From Dyadobacter pollutisoli (lineage in GTDB: Bacteria; Bacteroidota; Bacteroidia; Cytophagales; Spirosomataceae), in contig NZ_CP112998.1 of NCBI RefSeq assembly GCF_026625565.1, positions 1,800,501-1,864,500 of the forward strand: a stretch of DNA of 64,000 bases. The letters run 5' to 3'. Both the position numbers and the translations under genes were made by a program. The notes below the pieces were generated by a model, which was not told where the DNA came from, ran no database searches, and saw nothing but the letters and a program-made list of their open reading frames with translations. Shown here piece by piece: positions 19,546 through 27,098 of this stretch. The stretch's first letter is position 1. Each line of letters begins with the position of its first letter.

Positions 19546-20736
19546 ATGGTACAGAAAGTCAACCGTCGTAGCTTGTTGAAATCGGGTTTTGCATCTTTGG
19601 GTGCACTGGCTGTCGCACCTTTTATTGCAGAAGGAGCATTTGCCAGCACACCATTGAGACTGGATAAATCCAATCGCATCTTTTACAGCCCGATGGTGCG
19701 GGGACATTTTCTGGAGACCGAGCCGGATCTGACCAAAATGGTTGCCCGCATCGGTTCCAACGAAAATCCGTACGGTCCGCCACCGATGGCCCGAAAAGCT
19801 ATTTCGGATTCCATTGAAAAAGGTAATCGCTACGCACGCACCGAATTGAAGTCGTTGACTGATAAGATTGCGATCAAAGAGGGTGTTACAGGCGAGTACA
19901 TTATGATGGGCAACGGCTCAGGCGACCTGCTTGAAAAAACAGCGCTGGCGATGTTTAAAGACGGAGGGAACATTGTTTCTGCCGATCCCACTTATATGTC
20001 GCTGATCCGTGTTGCAGAATCTATCGGTGCAACCTGGAAAGCTGTACCGTGCAATGCCGACTGGTCGCATGACCTGGATGCCATGGAAAAAGCGATAGAT
20101 AAAGACACGAAGCTGGTATACATCTGCAATCCGAACAACCCTGTCGGCGCGGTAACGTCGACCAAGGCGTTGACGGATTTTTGCAGCCGGGTATCCGAGA
20201 AAGTGCCCATTTTTATCGATGAGGCTTACATTGAGCTCGTAGAAGGTGCCGACAATAAAAGTATGGTCTCACTTTTGAAGGACAATAAAAACGTAATCAT
20301 TGCCAGGACTTTTTCAAAGATCATGGGAATGGCAGGTTTGCGTGTGGGTTACATTGCCGCCATGCCAGCGACGCTGGATATGATCAAAAAGCAGGCAAGA
20401 GGGGGAGGTTCGGGGATCGCGTGTACGTCTGTGTATGCGGCTTCCGCGGCCATGGATGATGTTGAGTTCCAAAATTCTACAAGGAAACTGAACACGGAGG
20501 CTAAGGCTTATTTATATGATAATCTCAAAACAATGGGTTATAAATATGTACCGTCCTATACCAATTTCGTGATTTTCCCGATCAATATGCCGGGGAAGGA
20601 ATTTCTGAAAAAGATGGTTGATAAAGGCATTATTGTCAAAGCGATGGATATTCAGGAAAAGCCCTGGTGCCGCGTAAGTATCGGCACAAAAGATGAAATG
20701 AAACTCTTCGTAAGCGCCTTGCAGGAAATTAGCTAG
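19546..20736 (+). CDS. Histidinol-phosphate aminotransferase-like PLP enzyme with Tat leader
   Basis: A 396-residue class I/II aminotransferase. The N-terminus (VNRRSLLKSGFASLG, then a hydrophobic stretch to about residue 33 with AFAS) is a clear twin-arginine leader, so the enzyme should fold with its cofactor and then be exported to the periplasm. The core follows HisC-like enzymes: RIGSNENPYGPPPMARKA, MGNGSGDLLE, the CNPNNPVG motif that binds PLP, DEAYIEL, and the Schiff-base lysine K258 in ARTFSKIMGMAGLRVGY. Because it is exported it is unlikely to be the housekeeping HisC; the substrate is unknown. Alone, with its own terminator, behind which a group II intron has inserted. Confidence 0.88.
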   Translation: MVQKVNRRSLLKSGFASLGALAVAPFIAEGAFASTPLRLDKSNRIFYSPMVRGHFLETEPDLTKMVARIGSNENPYGPPPMARKAISDSIEKGNRYARTELKSLTDKIAIKEGVTGEYIMMGNGSGDLLEKTALAMFKDGGNIVSADPTYMSLIRVAESIGATWKAVPCNADWSHDLDAMEKAIDKDTKLVYICNPNNPVGAVTSTKALTDFCSRVSEKVPIFIDEAYIELVEGADNKSMVSLLKDNKNVIIARTFSKIMGMAGLRVGYIAAMPATLDMIKKQARGGGSGIACTSVYAASAAMDDVEFQNSTRKLNTEAKAYLYDNLKTMGYKYVPSYTNFVIFPINMPGKEFLKKMVDKGIIVKAMDIQEKPWCRVSIGTKDEMKLFVSALQEIS

Positions 20737-20763
20737 GAGGTTCTAGAATTTATTTGAATCATA

Positions 20764-20792
20764 AAATGGACAGGCTGAAAGCCTGTCCATTT
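20764..20792. terminator. Terminator that served as the intron insertion target
   Basis: Thirteen-base arms AAATGGACAGGCT (20764-20776) and its complement (20780-20792) with loop GAA, then a T-run. The group II intron begins six bases downstream. Confidence 0.92.
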
Positions 20793-20797
20793 TTGTT

Positions 20798-21934
20798 GTG
20801 CGCCCGGCATGGGCGATAACTTGGTGGTTAAAGTCCACTACACGCTTGACAGCGAGAAGTGTTAGCTAATGGCAAGGGTGTCCATCGTGAGGTGGAATCT
20901 AAAGGAAGCCGGCGAGTGCTGAAGTATATAGCGGCAGAAGTCACAGGGCCGCCCGGCGGCAGACGTGGTAGTACTTTTTTTTTTAGGGGAAGGACTGAAC
21001 ATTAAAACAAGTGGGAGCAACCCAAGATTAGCGCGTTGGTGACTATGGCAGCCAACCAGTGCCTTTTTTTTTCTGGGGAAGACACTGGCCTTTTGACGGA
21101 AGTATGGACGGAATGCGGGGTGATGGAAAATGGTGTAGTTCGGTCTACATCGGAAGGAACGCCACAAGGTGGGAACCTTAGTCCGATTTTGTCAAACGTC
21201 ATGCTGAATGAACTGGAGAAGCGCGGGCACAAATTTGTTCGGTATGCGGATGACATCAGCATCTTTGCAGGTAGTCAACGGGCCTCGGAACGTATCCTGT
21301 CGGTCATAACGGACTACCTCGAATCTCGGCTCAAACTAAAAAGTAAACCGTGAAAAGAGTGGAATACGTCGACCGCTACGAGGAAACCTGCTGGGCTTTG
21401 GCTTCTGGCATGGACTAGGAGGGGAGATACGAGTGCGAGTTGGTGATCAGTCCTACAAACGTCTGATGGTCAAACTAAAGCAACTGAGTGGTCGGAGTAA
21501 GGGATGGAGTATGGAAGAGAGGTTGCTCAGGTTGAAACAGGTGACGGTGGGTTGGATAAACTACTTTGCTCTGGCCAACGCCAGGCAACGACTGATACGG
21601 ATAGACGAATGGCTCCAATCCCGCCTTCGGATGTGTATTTGGAAACAGTGGAAGAAGGCTAAAACCCGTATCACAAACCTAAAGAAGCTGGGATTAAATC
21701 TACAGAAGGCTTATGAATGGGGAAATACTAGACGTGGGTATTGGCGTACGGCGCATAGCCCAATTCTGCTTACCACCATCACCAAAGCACGTCTAAAACG
21801 AAAGGGTTATCTACCTTTGCTAGAAACTTACACATTACGTCGTGAAGCTTTAATGAACCGCCGTGATACGAGACCCGTACGTCCGGTGGTGTGAGAGGAC
21901 AGCTAGCCAACTAATGGCTAGCTTCCTACTCGAT
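20798..21934 (+). mobile_element. Degenerate group II intron, class C-like
   Basis: The 5' end GTGCGCCCGGCATGGGCG matches the conserved start of bacterial group II introns. Near the 3' end a 34-nt domain V (21857-21890) is complete, with a CGC rather than AGC triad near its base, as in class C; domain VI follows (AGCTAGCCA / TGGCTAGCT, 21901-21923), and the element probably ends at CTCGAT (21934). Insertion right behind a rho-independent terminator is the known habit of class C introns. At about 1.14 kb it is far shorter than a full element (about 1.8-2 kb): the first half of the reverse transcriptase gene is missing and the rest has a frameshift. Long T-runs near 20968 and 21063 mark the damaged region. 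It should no longer move by itself. Confidence 0.88.
21036..21894 (+). pseudogene. Group II intron reverse transcriptase/maturase remnant
   Basis: The first frame (to 21353) holds the middle of the reverse transcriptase domain: EGTPQGGNLSPILSNVML and the catalytic RYADDISIF. One extra A in an A-run near 21340 shifts the frame: restoring it turns LKLKSKP-stop into LKLKVNREKSGIRRPL, the expected text. The second frame then runs unbroken to 21894 through the thumb/maturase domain (VTVGWINYFALANAR, RGYWRTAHSPIL), and its last codons are part of domain V, as usual in class C introns. The finger region of about 200 residues at the N-terminus is absent. Confidence 0.87.
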
Positions 21935-21937
21935 TCA

Positions 21938-22909
21938 TTAGCCCTTCTTCTCCACCGGTACAATAATGAAGTTGAGCAGTTCGGTGTGACGGATGACGGA
22001 AATGTCGGTTACTGAGAGAACAGCCTTGGTCGTCAGCGCTTTGAAAAGCTCGTTGGAGTTGGAAACGGCTTTGCTGTTGAATGAAACGATGATGTCGCCT
22101 TCCAATAACTGTGATCTTGATGCTGGTGAATCGGGCTCAATATGCGTCACAAAAATCCCGCTGTGATTTGGCAGCTTGTAATGTTGTCGGATCTTTTCAT
22201 TAACAGGTACGTCCTGCAATTGTAGCCCCAGATATGCCTTGAAAACTTTACCATCGCGGATAATCTGACGGGCGATTTCCTTGGCCGTATTAATGTCCAC
22301 AGAGAAGCTCAGCCCCTGCGCCCCTTGAATAACCGCCGTGTTGACGCCAATTACCTCGCCATCGGTATTGATCATAGGCCCGCCCGAATTTCCGGGATTC
22401 AATGCCGCATCGGACTGAATGACATTATCGACCATCCTTCCCGACTGCGTCTGGAGTGTCCTTCCTAATGCACTCACCACGCCCGTGGTAACCGTGTGCT
22501 GATAGCCGTAAGGATTGCCGATCGCGATCACAAACTGCCCGATTTGCAGCGCGCTTGTATCGCCCAGCTTGGCAACCGAATATCCCTGGGCGTAAATTTT
22601 TAATATAGCAAGGTCAGTATCAGGGTCTTTGCCTATCAATGTGGCTTCAATTTCGTTTTCATTCAGCAAGCTGACCATTATTTTCTCGGCGCCTTCCACC
22701 ACGTGACTATTGGTGAAAACAAATCCATCCGAGGAAAATATAAACCCTGAGCCCGAGCCTGCCGGTCTTAGCTTACCATTATTGGTCTTATATATATCAA
22801 TTTTTACGACGGCATTTTTGATCTTGTCAACTGCCCCGATGATCATGGTCGAAAAGGTATCCATAGCTACTATTTTATCTTTTCCACCATGCTTCAAAAA
22901 GTTGTCCAA
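21938..22909 (-). CDS. HtrA/DegP-type serine protease with PDZ domain, no signal peptide
   Basis: A 323-residue S1C protease. The trypsin-like domain (about 25-215) has the full triad: H69 in TNSHVV, D99 in DPDTDLAIL, S175 in NPGNSGGP. One PDZ domain follows (about 225-315; GIFVTHIEPDSPASRSQLLEGDII). The N-terminus (MDNFLKHGGKDK) is charged and no signal peptide or anchor is visible, so it may act in the cytoplasm, unlike classic DegP. The stop codon lies 3 bp from the 3' end of the group II intron; before insertion the protease gene would have ended directly against the terminator at 20764-20792, now 1.1 kb away. Confidence 0.9.
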   Translation of the reverse strand: MDNFLKHGGKDKIVAMDTFSTMIIGAVDKIKNAVVKIDIYKTNNGKLRPAGSGSGFIFSSDGFVFTNSHVVEGAEKIMVSLLNENEIEATLIGKDPDTDLAILKIYAQGYSVAKLGDTSALQIGQFVIAIGNPYGYQHTVTTGVVSALGRTLQTQSGRMVDNVIQSDAALNPGNSGGPMINTDGEVIGVNTAVIQGAQGLSFSVDINTAKEIARQIIRDGKVFKAYLGLQLQDVPVNEKIRQHYKLPNHSGIFVTHIEPDSPASRSQLLEGDIIVSFNSKAVSNSNELFKALTTKAVLSVTDISVIRHTELLNFIIVPVEKKG

Positions 22910-23254
22910 AGCGGGTTGCGTGTCAAACTGTCCTGTTAATTTTTATTGATGCGTCAAAAGGGCAGTGCTTGAATGTAAAAGTCCATCACTTGTGTTAAAA
23001 CCCTCGTTCGAAGCGAAACCGGGGCAGGGCGGTCGCTCAATTATTGAAGAAATTTTAATGCTTTATCAGACAATAATTCGCTGGTTAGCCCGGTTTGGCG
23101 ACAGCCGTTTTACCAAAACTTTCAGAAAATTCAAGGGGTAGGTACGGCCGGGCTCAGTCGGGGATCGCTGGCATTCGGATAGTGGCAATTTCGAATGGAA
23201 GTGATTGCCATACCAGACTATAATTTAGCCAGTAGGGCAATCACCGGATTTTGT
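22910..23254. other. Intergenic gap of 345 bp, no gene seen
   Basis: It holds the upstream region of the HtrA gene and the downstream region of the esterase gene. I found no credible reading frame, terminator or repeat in it. Confidence 0.5.
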
Positions 23255-25249
23255 TTACTTGACAATTTTATAGGTTTTTCCGCCAGCCGTCACAGTATAC
23301 AAACCACTAGGGTAGGGCTGCATATTTAACTCAAACAGTTTCTGGTCAGTGTTGGTTGAATAAAGCTTTTTGCCTGCCGCGCTAATTACTTCTACGAGTC
23401 TGAGCGCCCCAGCCGATTCAAGCGTTAATTTATTCGTAACCGGATTTGGATAAGCCTTTGCAGTTACATCGGCCGTAAGTTTGACGCTAACAATGCGCGA
23501 ATAGTCGAATTTACCGTCGCGATCTACTTCCTTCAAGCGGTAGTAGTAAGTCCCCGGCACGAGAAATTCATCCAGATAGGTGTATTCATTTATCGCCTTG
23601 GAATCACCCACAGCCTGTACCGTTTTCACTGGTGCGTAGTTGACGGCATTAGTGCTTCTTTCCACTTCGAAATGTGAGGCATTGTACTCCGAAGCAGTAG
23701 CCCATTGAAGCATTGATCGCCCATTTTCAGTGGAATGCGCATTGAAATACTGCCATGTAACCGGCAGCGTTTTACCTGAAACGTAAAGTTTTGGTGAAAG
23801 GATAGTGTTCTTGTTGGCGTCTACAATTTTGAGTTTATAGTAGCCGATACCTACCGTCCAATCACGGTCTTCGTGTTCAATCTGATTGCAGTCATCAATT
23901 TTTAGCCAATTGTATATGGATCCGGCAGGTATTGCAGGACCCGAAAAGGTAGTTCCGAGTGCAGTATTTTCGTTTGCGACGGTGACGAGTGGTGGAGGAA
24001 TGGCACCATAAGGGACCGATTGGTTCAGAAAACCATCGTTAATTTTATCGGCCCAAAATTGCGCGAGGTGAATGAGACCCGAGTAGACATTGCCATCAGA
24101 CGAAGGCGTCACACCATCACCTCGAAAGTGAACCTGGTCGGATCGATATTCAATGCTATAATATGGATCAGTTTCAGGTCCAGGGTAAATGTGCGGATAG
24201 CTGCCGTCGTTGTTAATGAGTTCATTCTGAGCATTGATCACATTGTCTGAGGTGCGGCTCAAACCATTCACGGTGAACCGCGAAGCCCTTGAAACAAGCC
24301 ATGCCAGATTACTTTTTCCGGAAAGTGACCGACTCGCACTGATTACTTCCCACAAACCGGATTTATACTTTTCAAAAGTATTGTCGGCAACTTGTTCCAG
24401 ATAATTATCGGTTTCGCCCTGATGCCACAGTACCGCCCTTACTCCTAGCTGTGCAATGTAATTATTCAACGCAATTCTAAGGTGACCAAAGGGAAGCCCG
24501 GCGGGGTATTGGTAGCCGAAAGCGCTGATGGGCGAAGCGCCAGGGTTAATAGATTTTTGCCAGTTATCGATTCCGGAACTGGACCAGCCTGCATTAAAGA
24601 TCATGACTGGTACTTTTAGTTTTTGATAAATCATGTCTCCAAATGCACCCCAGCACCAAGCATAATTTCCAAACGGAGCGGTTTTTACGTTAGCATCGAG
24701 GTGTTCGAATACGGGGCAAGGCACCTGAATGTCGGCGTAGGGAGTTATTGACAACGTCGCCGGGTTGAAATTTTGGAAATTGACGCTGTTGACCTGGTCA
24801 TGGGCTGCTCCGGGACCATTTGGATTCGCGTCGCCTCCCGTAGCATTGGATTGGCCTGCTACTACGAAAACCTCCCCAACGCCTACTCGCTCAATGGAAG
24901 TGGTTTGTAGCACTGTTCCGTTTCGAAGTCCCCTGACTTCAAGTCGGTACCAGCCACCTTTTACGGTTATAGAACCAAGGAACTGCCCGCCGACCGGCGT
25001 GTTGATGACCGTCCAGCCCCCGCCGATCGGAGCAGCTTCGCCTTCACCTGACACTCTCGGGATAAATCGGGCTTCTATGGAATTGTACGGCTCAGTGATA
25101 AACCCTCCTATATATACGTTTGCTTCGTTTGATGCGCTACGTTGGAATACTGCACGCTCTGTCGGATAGGTCACCACAATTTGGCCTAAAATTGTTCGAT
25201 GCGTGAATAGAAGAACGATAGTGAGAATTGGTAATAGATTTTTGTTCAT
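23255..25249 (-). CDS. Secreted sialate O-acetylesterase-like SGNH hydrolase with T9SS sorting domain
   Basis: A 664-residue secreted protein. A signal peptide ends near ILGQ (residue 23). The esterase (SASA-like) region has the nucleophile Ser at about S134 in VVAGQSNATGG, a WHQGETDN block near 275-282, and the likely D371/H374 pair in DQVHF. A region near 520-590 resembles a fibronectin-like module (FEVERSTNAVNY, YYYRLKEVDRDGKFDYS) common just before sorting domains. The last 70 residues are a type A sorting domain for the type IX system (AYPNPVTNKLTLE ... PSGLYTVTAGGKTYKIVK), so the enzyme is moved across the outer membrane. It should remove acetyl groups from glycans; the exact sugar is not readable. 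Alone in its transcription unit. Confidence 0.88.
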   Translation of the reverse strand: MNKNLLPILTIVLLFTHRTILGQIVVTYPTERAVFQRSASNEANVYIGGFITEPYNSIEARFIPRVSGEGEAAPIGGGWTVINTPVGGQFLGSITVKGGWYRLEVRGLRNGTVLQTTSIERVGVGEVFVVAGQSNATGGDANPNGPGAAHDQVNSVNFQNFNPATLSITPYADIQVPCPVFEHLDANVKTAPFGNYAWCWGAFGDMIYQKLKVPVMIFNAGWSSSGIDNWQKSINPGASPISAFGYQYPAGLPFGHLRIALNNYIAQLGVRAVLWHQGETDNYLEQVADNTFEKYKSGLWEVISASRSLSGKSNLAWLVSRASRFTVNGLSRTSDNVINAQNELINNDGSYPHIYPGPETDPYYSIEYRSDQVHFRGDGVTPSSDGNVYSGLIHLAQFWADKINDGFLNQSVPYGAIPPPLVTVANENTALGTTFSGPAIPAGSIYNWLKIDDCNQIEHEDRDWTVGIGYYKLKIVDANKNTILSPKLYVSGKTLPVTWQYFNAHSTENGRSMLQWATASEYNASHFEVERSTNAVNYAPVKTVQAVGDSKAINEYTYLDEFLVPGTYYYRLKEVDRDGKFDYSRIVSVKLTADVTAKAYPNPVTNKLTLESAGALRLVEVISAAGKKLYSTNTDQKLFELNMQPYPSGLYTVTAGGKTYKIVK

Positions 25250-25491
25250 AACAGTGCTTTTTTTAACGTTGATAGTATATTTTTAGGGTAATGTTTAATT
25301 CAATGACACACAAACAGTTATAGCAAGCCATTAAGCCTGTTACAACGGGTGGGGCACGCAATACAATTTTGGGGGAACGCGGACTTTCAAGATGAATATA
25401 ACAAATGAGCGGCTAACATTTTGTGTCCGGGGGGTGAATTTATTATTCGTTTTTTAGGTCAATGGCACTTCACCAGATACGGATTTACAGC

Positions 25492-25499
25492 TACCTTTG
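25492..25499 (+). promoter_or_regulatory. Candidate -7 box directly before the DUF2958 start codon
   Basis: TACCTTTG matches TAnnTTTG and ends 4 bp before the ATG at 25504. If used, the mRNA would start at or next to the start codon. No -33 match is seen. Confidence 0.4.
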
Positions 25500-25503
25500 C
25501 GAT

Positions 25504-25878
25504 ATGTCACAAATGATTCCGCAAAATCTGATTGAAATCATGATCCACAATGCCCAGGAGGTACAAAATGACCTGGGAAAGGATCACGTACCAGTTGTAA
25601 AGTTGTATTCTAAATATGGTAAGGCAATTTGGCTGTTATCCGAGCTTGACCCCGTCAACAACATCGCATTCGGTCTTTGCGACCTGGGTCAGGGCCAGCC
25701 TGAACTGAGCTACGTGTCACTGACAGACCTCGCCAGTATCAAACATGCACGCCTAAAAGTGCCTATGGTGGAAACTGACCATCATTTTGAAGGTAAATAT
25801 CCGATGAGTACCTACCTGAAAGCCGCCAAAGCCGCCAAGCGCGTTGTGGAAGATGATGCTTTGCTTTCGGGAATGTAA
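25504..25878 (+). CDS. DUF2958 domain-containing protein
   Basis: From ATG 25504 the product has 124 residues; a start at 25462 would read through the promoter-like box and is disfavoured. The sequence follows DUF2958: VVKLYSKYGKAIWLLSELDPVNNIAFGLCDLG, then ELSYVSLTDLASI and VETDHHFEGKYPMSTYL. In other genomes the domain is often linked to plasmids and conjugative elements, and no function is known (family knowledge). No such element is visible around it here. It converges on the membrane protein gene of the satD-like pair with 23 bp between stops. Confidence 0.75.
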   Translation: MSQMIPQNLIEIMIHNAQEVQNDLGKDHVPVVKLYSKYGKAIWLLSELDPVNNIAFGLCDLGQGQPELSYVSLTDLASIKHARLKVPMVETDHHFEGKYPMSTYLKAAKAAKRVVEDDALLSGM

Positions 25879-25901
25879 CTGCTCAGATTATTGTCAGATC
25901 T

Positions 25902-26270
25902 CTACAGAAGACTGAGTATTGTTTCAATTTTCTGTGTATGGTTTAGTATGTAGGTATAAAAAAGTGCTACTGAAACAGACAAAAGGTTACCTACCAGATA
26001 ATAATCATTGAATTTATTAGAATCACTGCCGGTGCTTTCGTCGTGTTTCAGCCTCGTCGCAAGTTTGAGTGCACTGAAAAAGGTCAATGCGGGAGCGAGG
26101 TCGTTAAAGAGAAAAAGTAGGAGAAACATTCTTTCAATAAAACCTTTCGCGACGGATTTGAAATCAATTTTGGTTTTTTGATAAAAAATCTGGGCAATCG
26201 CGGAGAAGAGAAACCCGAGCACAATCTCAGAGGTAAGCACTGCGGCAATAACGAACAAAACTGATAACAT
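25902..26270 (-). CDS. Small membrane protein paired with the SatD-like regulator
   Basis: A 122-residue protein with about three hydrophobic segments (1-24, near 45-70 and near 88-108), including FIERMFLLLFLFNDLAPALTFFSA. No family was recognised. It starts 2 bp after the stop of the SatD-like gene, so the two are almost surely one transcript. SatD-like genes elsewhere are commonly paired with a membrane protein gene (often DUF3307); this one is shorter and not obviously that family. A sensing or effector role in the inner membrane is inference from the pairing alone. Confidence 0.7.
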   Translation of the reverse strand: MLSVLFVIAAVLTSEIVLGFLFSAIAQIFYQKTKIDFKSVAKGFIERMFLLLFLFNDLAPALTFFSALKLATRLKHDESTGSDSNKFNDYYLVGNLLSVSVALFYTYILNHTQKIETILSLL

Positions 26271-26272
26271 TT

Positions 26273-26905
26273 TTATAAGATTAAATAGTGTATGACTTCC
26301 TTAATGGCAATATATTCATTAATTTTTAGACTTTTCTCTCTCTTCCAAATTTGAGAGCGCGTCTTGCCAGTTTCAGTCGCCACCTTCTTATAATCCTTAA
26401 ATGTCAGAAAGTCTTTAATCAGCGGGTAGTCTTTGCCCGCTTTCCAGTTGTCTGTCAGGCTCTGGTAAATTGCCAGGCTATTATTCAAAGCCTTACCAAG
26501 GTTTGTATCGTTAATCTCGACAAAAAACCTGCCCTTATTTCCCTTGGCTTCTATCAATGCTTTTCTTGCGTTGGTGAGACCCTCACCCAGCATTCCATAA
26601 GCGATTTGTGGATTGATCGGCGTGTCAATTTCTCCTTCCACTAATACATATCTCAGTTTGAATTCATATTGATCGCGAATAATCCGCTCTTCGATGCCGA
26701 AAATGATCTCGATGGCCGATTTTAGGCTCTTGGCAACACTTTGAAATTCATCGCCCAATGTTATCGTCAAAGGCGATAATAGGTGACGTTTGTGCCGGCT
26801 ATTAATATCATTGACCAACCGTTCAAAACTTACCATAAGTGCCTTCTGATCGCTTTTTCGGCTGTTAATGATGTCTGCCATTAAAATGTAACGACTCTTT
26901 TTCAT
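26273..26905 (-). CDS. SatD family protein, probable autoregulator
   Basis: A 210-residue protein of the SatD family, named after a gene of the sat locus of Streptococcus mutans. The N-terminus YILMADIINSRKSDQ is typical, followed by ITLGDEFQSV, a pattern resembling a nucleotide-cyclase-type fold (ADI...GDEF). The C-terminal part (about 165-210; KVATETGKTRSQIWKREKSL) looks like a helix-turn-helix. Three copies of a 17-bp operator-like palindrome stand immediately upstream at exact 29-bp steps, supporting a DNA-binding autoregulator. It leads a two-gene unit with the small membrane protein. Confidence 0.82.
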   Translation of the reverse strand: MKKSRYILMADIINSRKSDQKALMVSFERLVNDINSRHKRHLLSPLTITLGDEFQSVAKSLKSAIEIIFGIEERIIRDQYEFKLRYVLVEGEIDTPINPQIAYGMLGEGLTNARKALIEAKGNKGRFFVEINDTNLGKALNNSLAIYQSLTDNWKAGKDYPLIKDFLTFKDYKKVATETGKTRSQIWKREKSLKINEYIAIKEVIHYLIL

Positions 26906-26913
26906 GATTTTTG

Positions 26914-26988
26914 TTTCACAAATAGTGAAATAGATTACTTTATGTCAAAAATACTGAAATAAATGTGTTTATGTCAGAAATAGTGAAA
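26914..26988 (-). promoter_or_regulatory. Three operator-like repeats at exact 29-bp spacing upstream of the SatD-like gene
   Basis: Copies at 26914-26930 (TTTCACAAATAGTGAAA, a perfect palindrome), 26943-26959 (TGTCAAAAATACTGAAA) and 26972-26988 (TGTCAGAAATAGTGAAA). They begin 8 bp before the start codon. Copy 2 contains, on the minus strand, TATTTTTG, a fit to the TAnnTTTG -7 box, so a bound protein would block it. Confidence 0.72.
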
Positions 26989-27054
26989 CAAATCTTTTTT
27001 CCAAATTCCTTTCTTTCTTGTCCTAGTTCAATGCCGGGGGCCTCTGGCGGGTGC

Positions 27055-27062
27055 TACATTTG
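27055..27062 (+). promoter_or_regulatory. Candidate -7 box for the dioxygenase cluster
   Basis: TACATTTG matches TAnnTTTG 36 bp before the start codon at 27099. No -33 match at normal spacing. Confidence 0.4.
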
Positions 27063-27098
27063 TATCATTAAAAACAGAAACACTTAACAGAAAAGAAA

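Noticed and set aside
20798..21934. Intact, mobile group II intron
   Set aside because: The reverse transcriptase lacks its N-terminal half and has a frameshift; only the RNA ends look complete.
25462..25503. Longer start of the DUF2958 protein
   Set aside because: The extra 14 codons run through the TACCTTTG box and do not resemble the family; ATG 25504 is better.
26914..26999. CRISPR array
   Set aside because: The 29-bp period looks like a repeat length, but the units adjoin with no unique spacers, only three imperfect copies exist and no cas gene is near.
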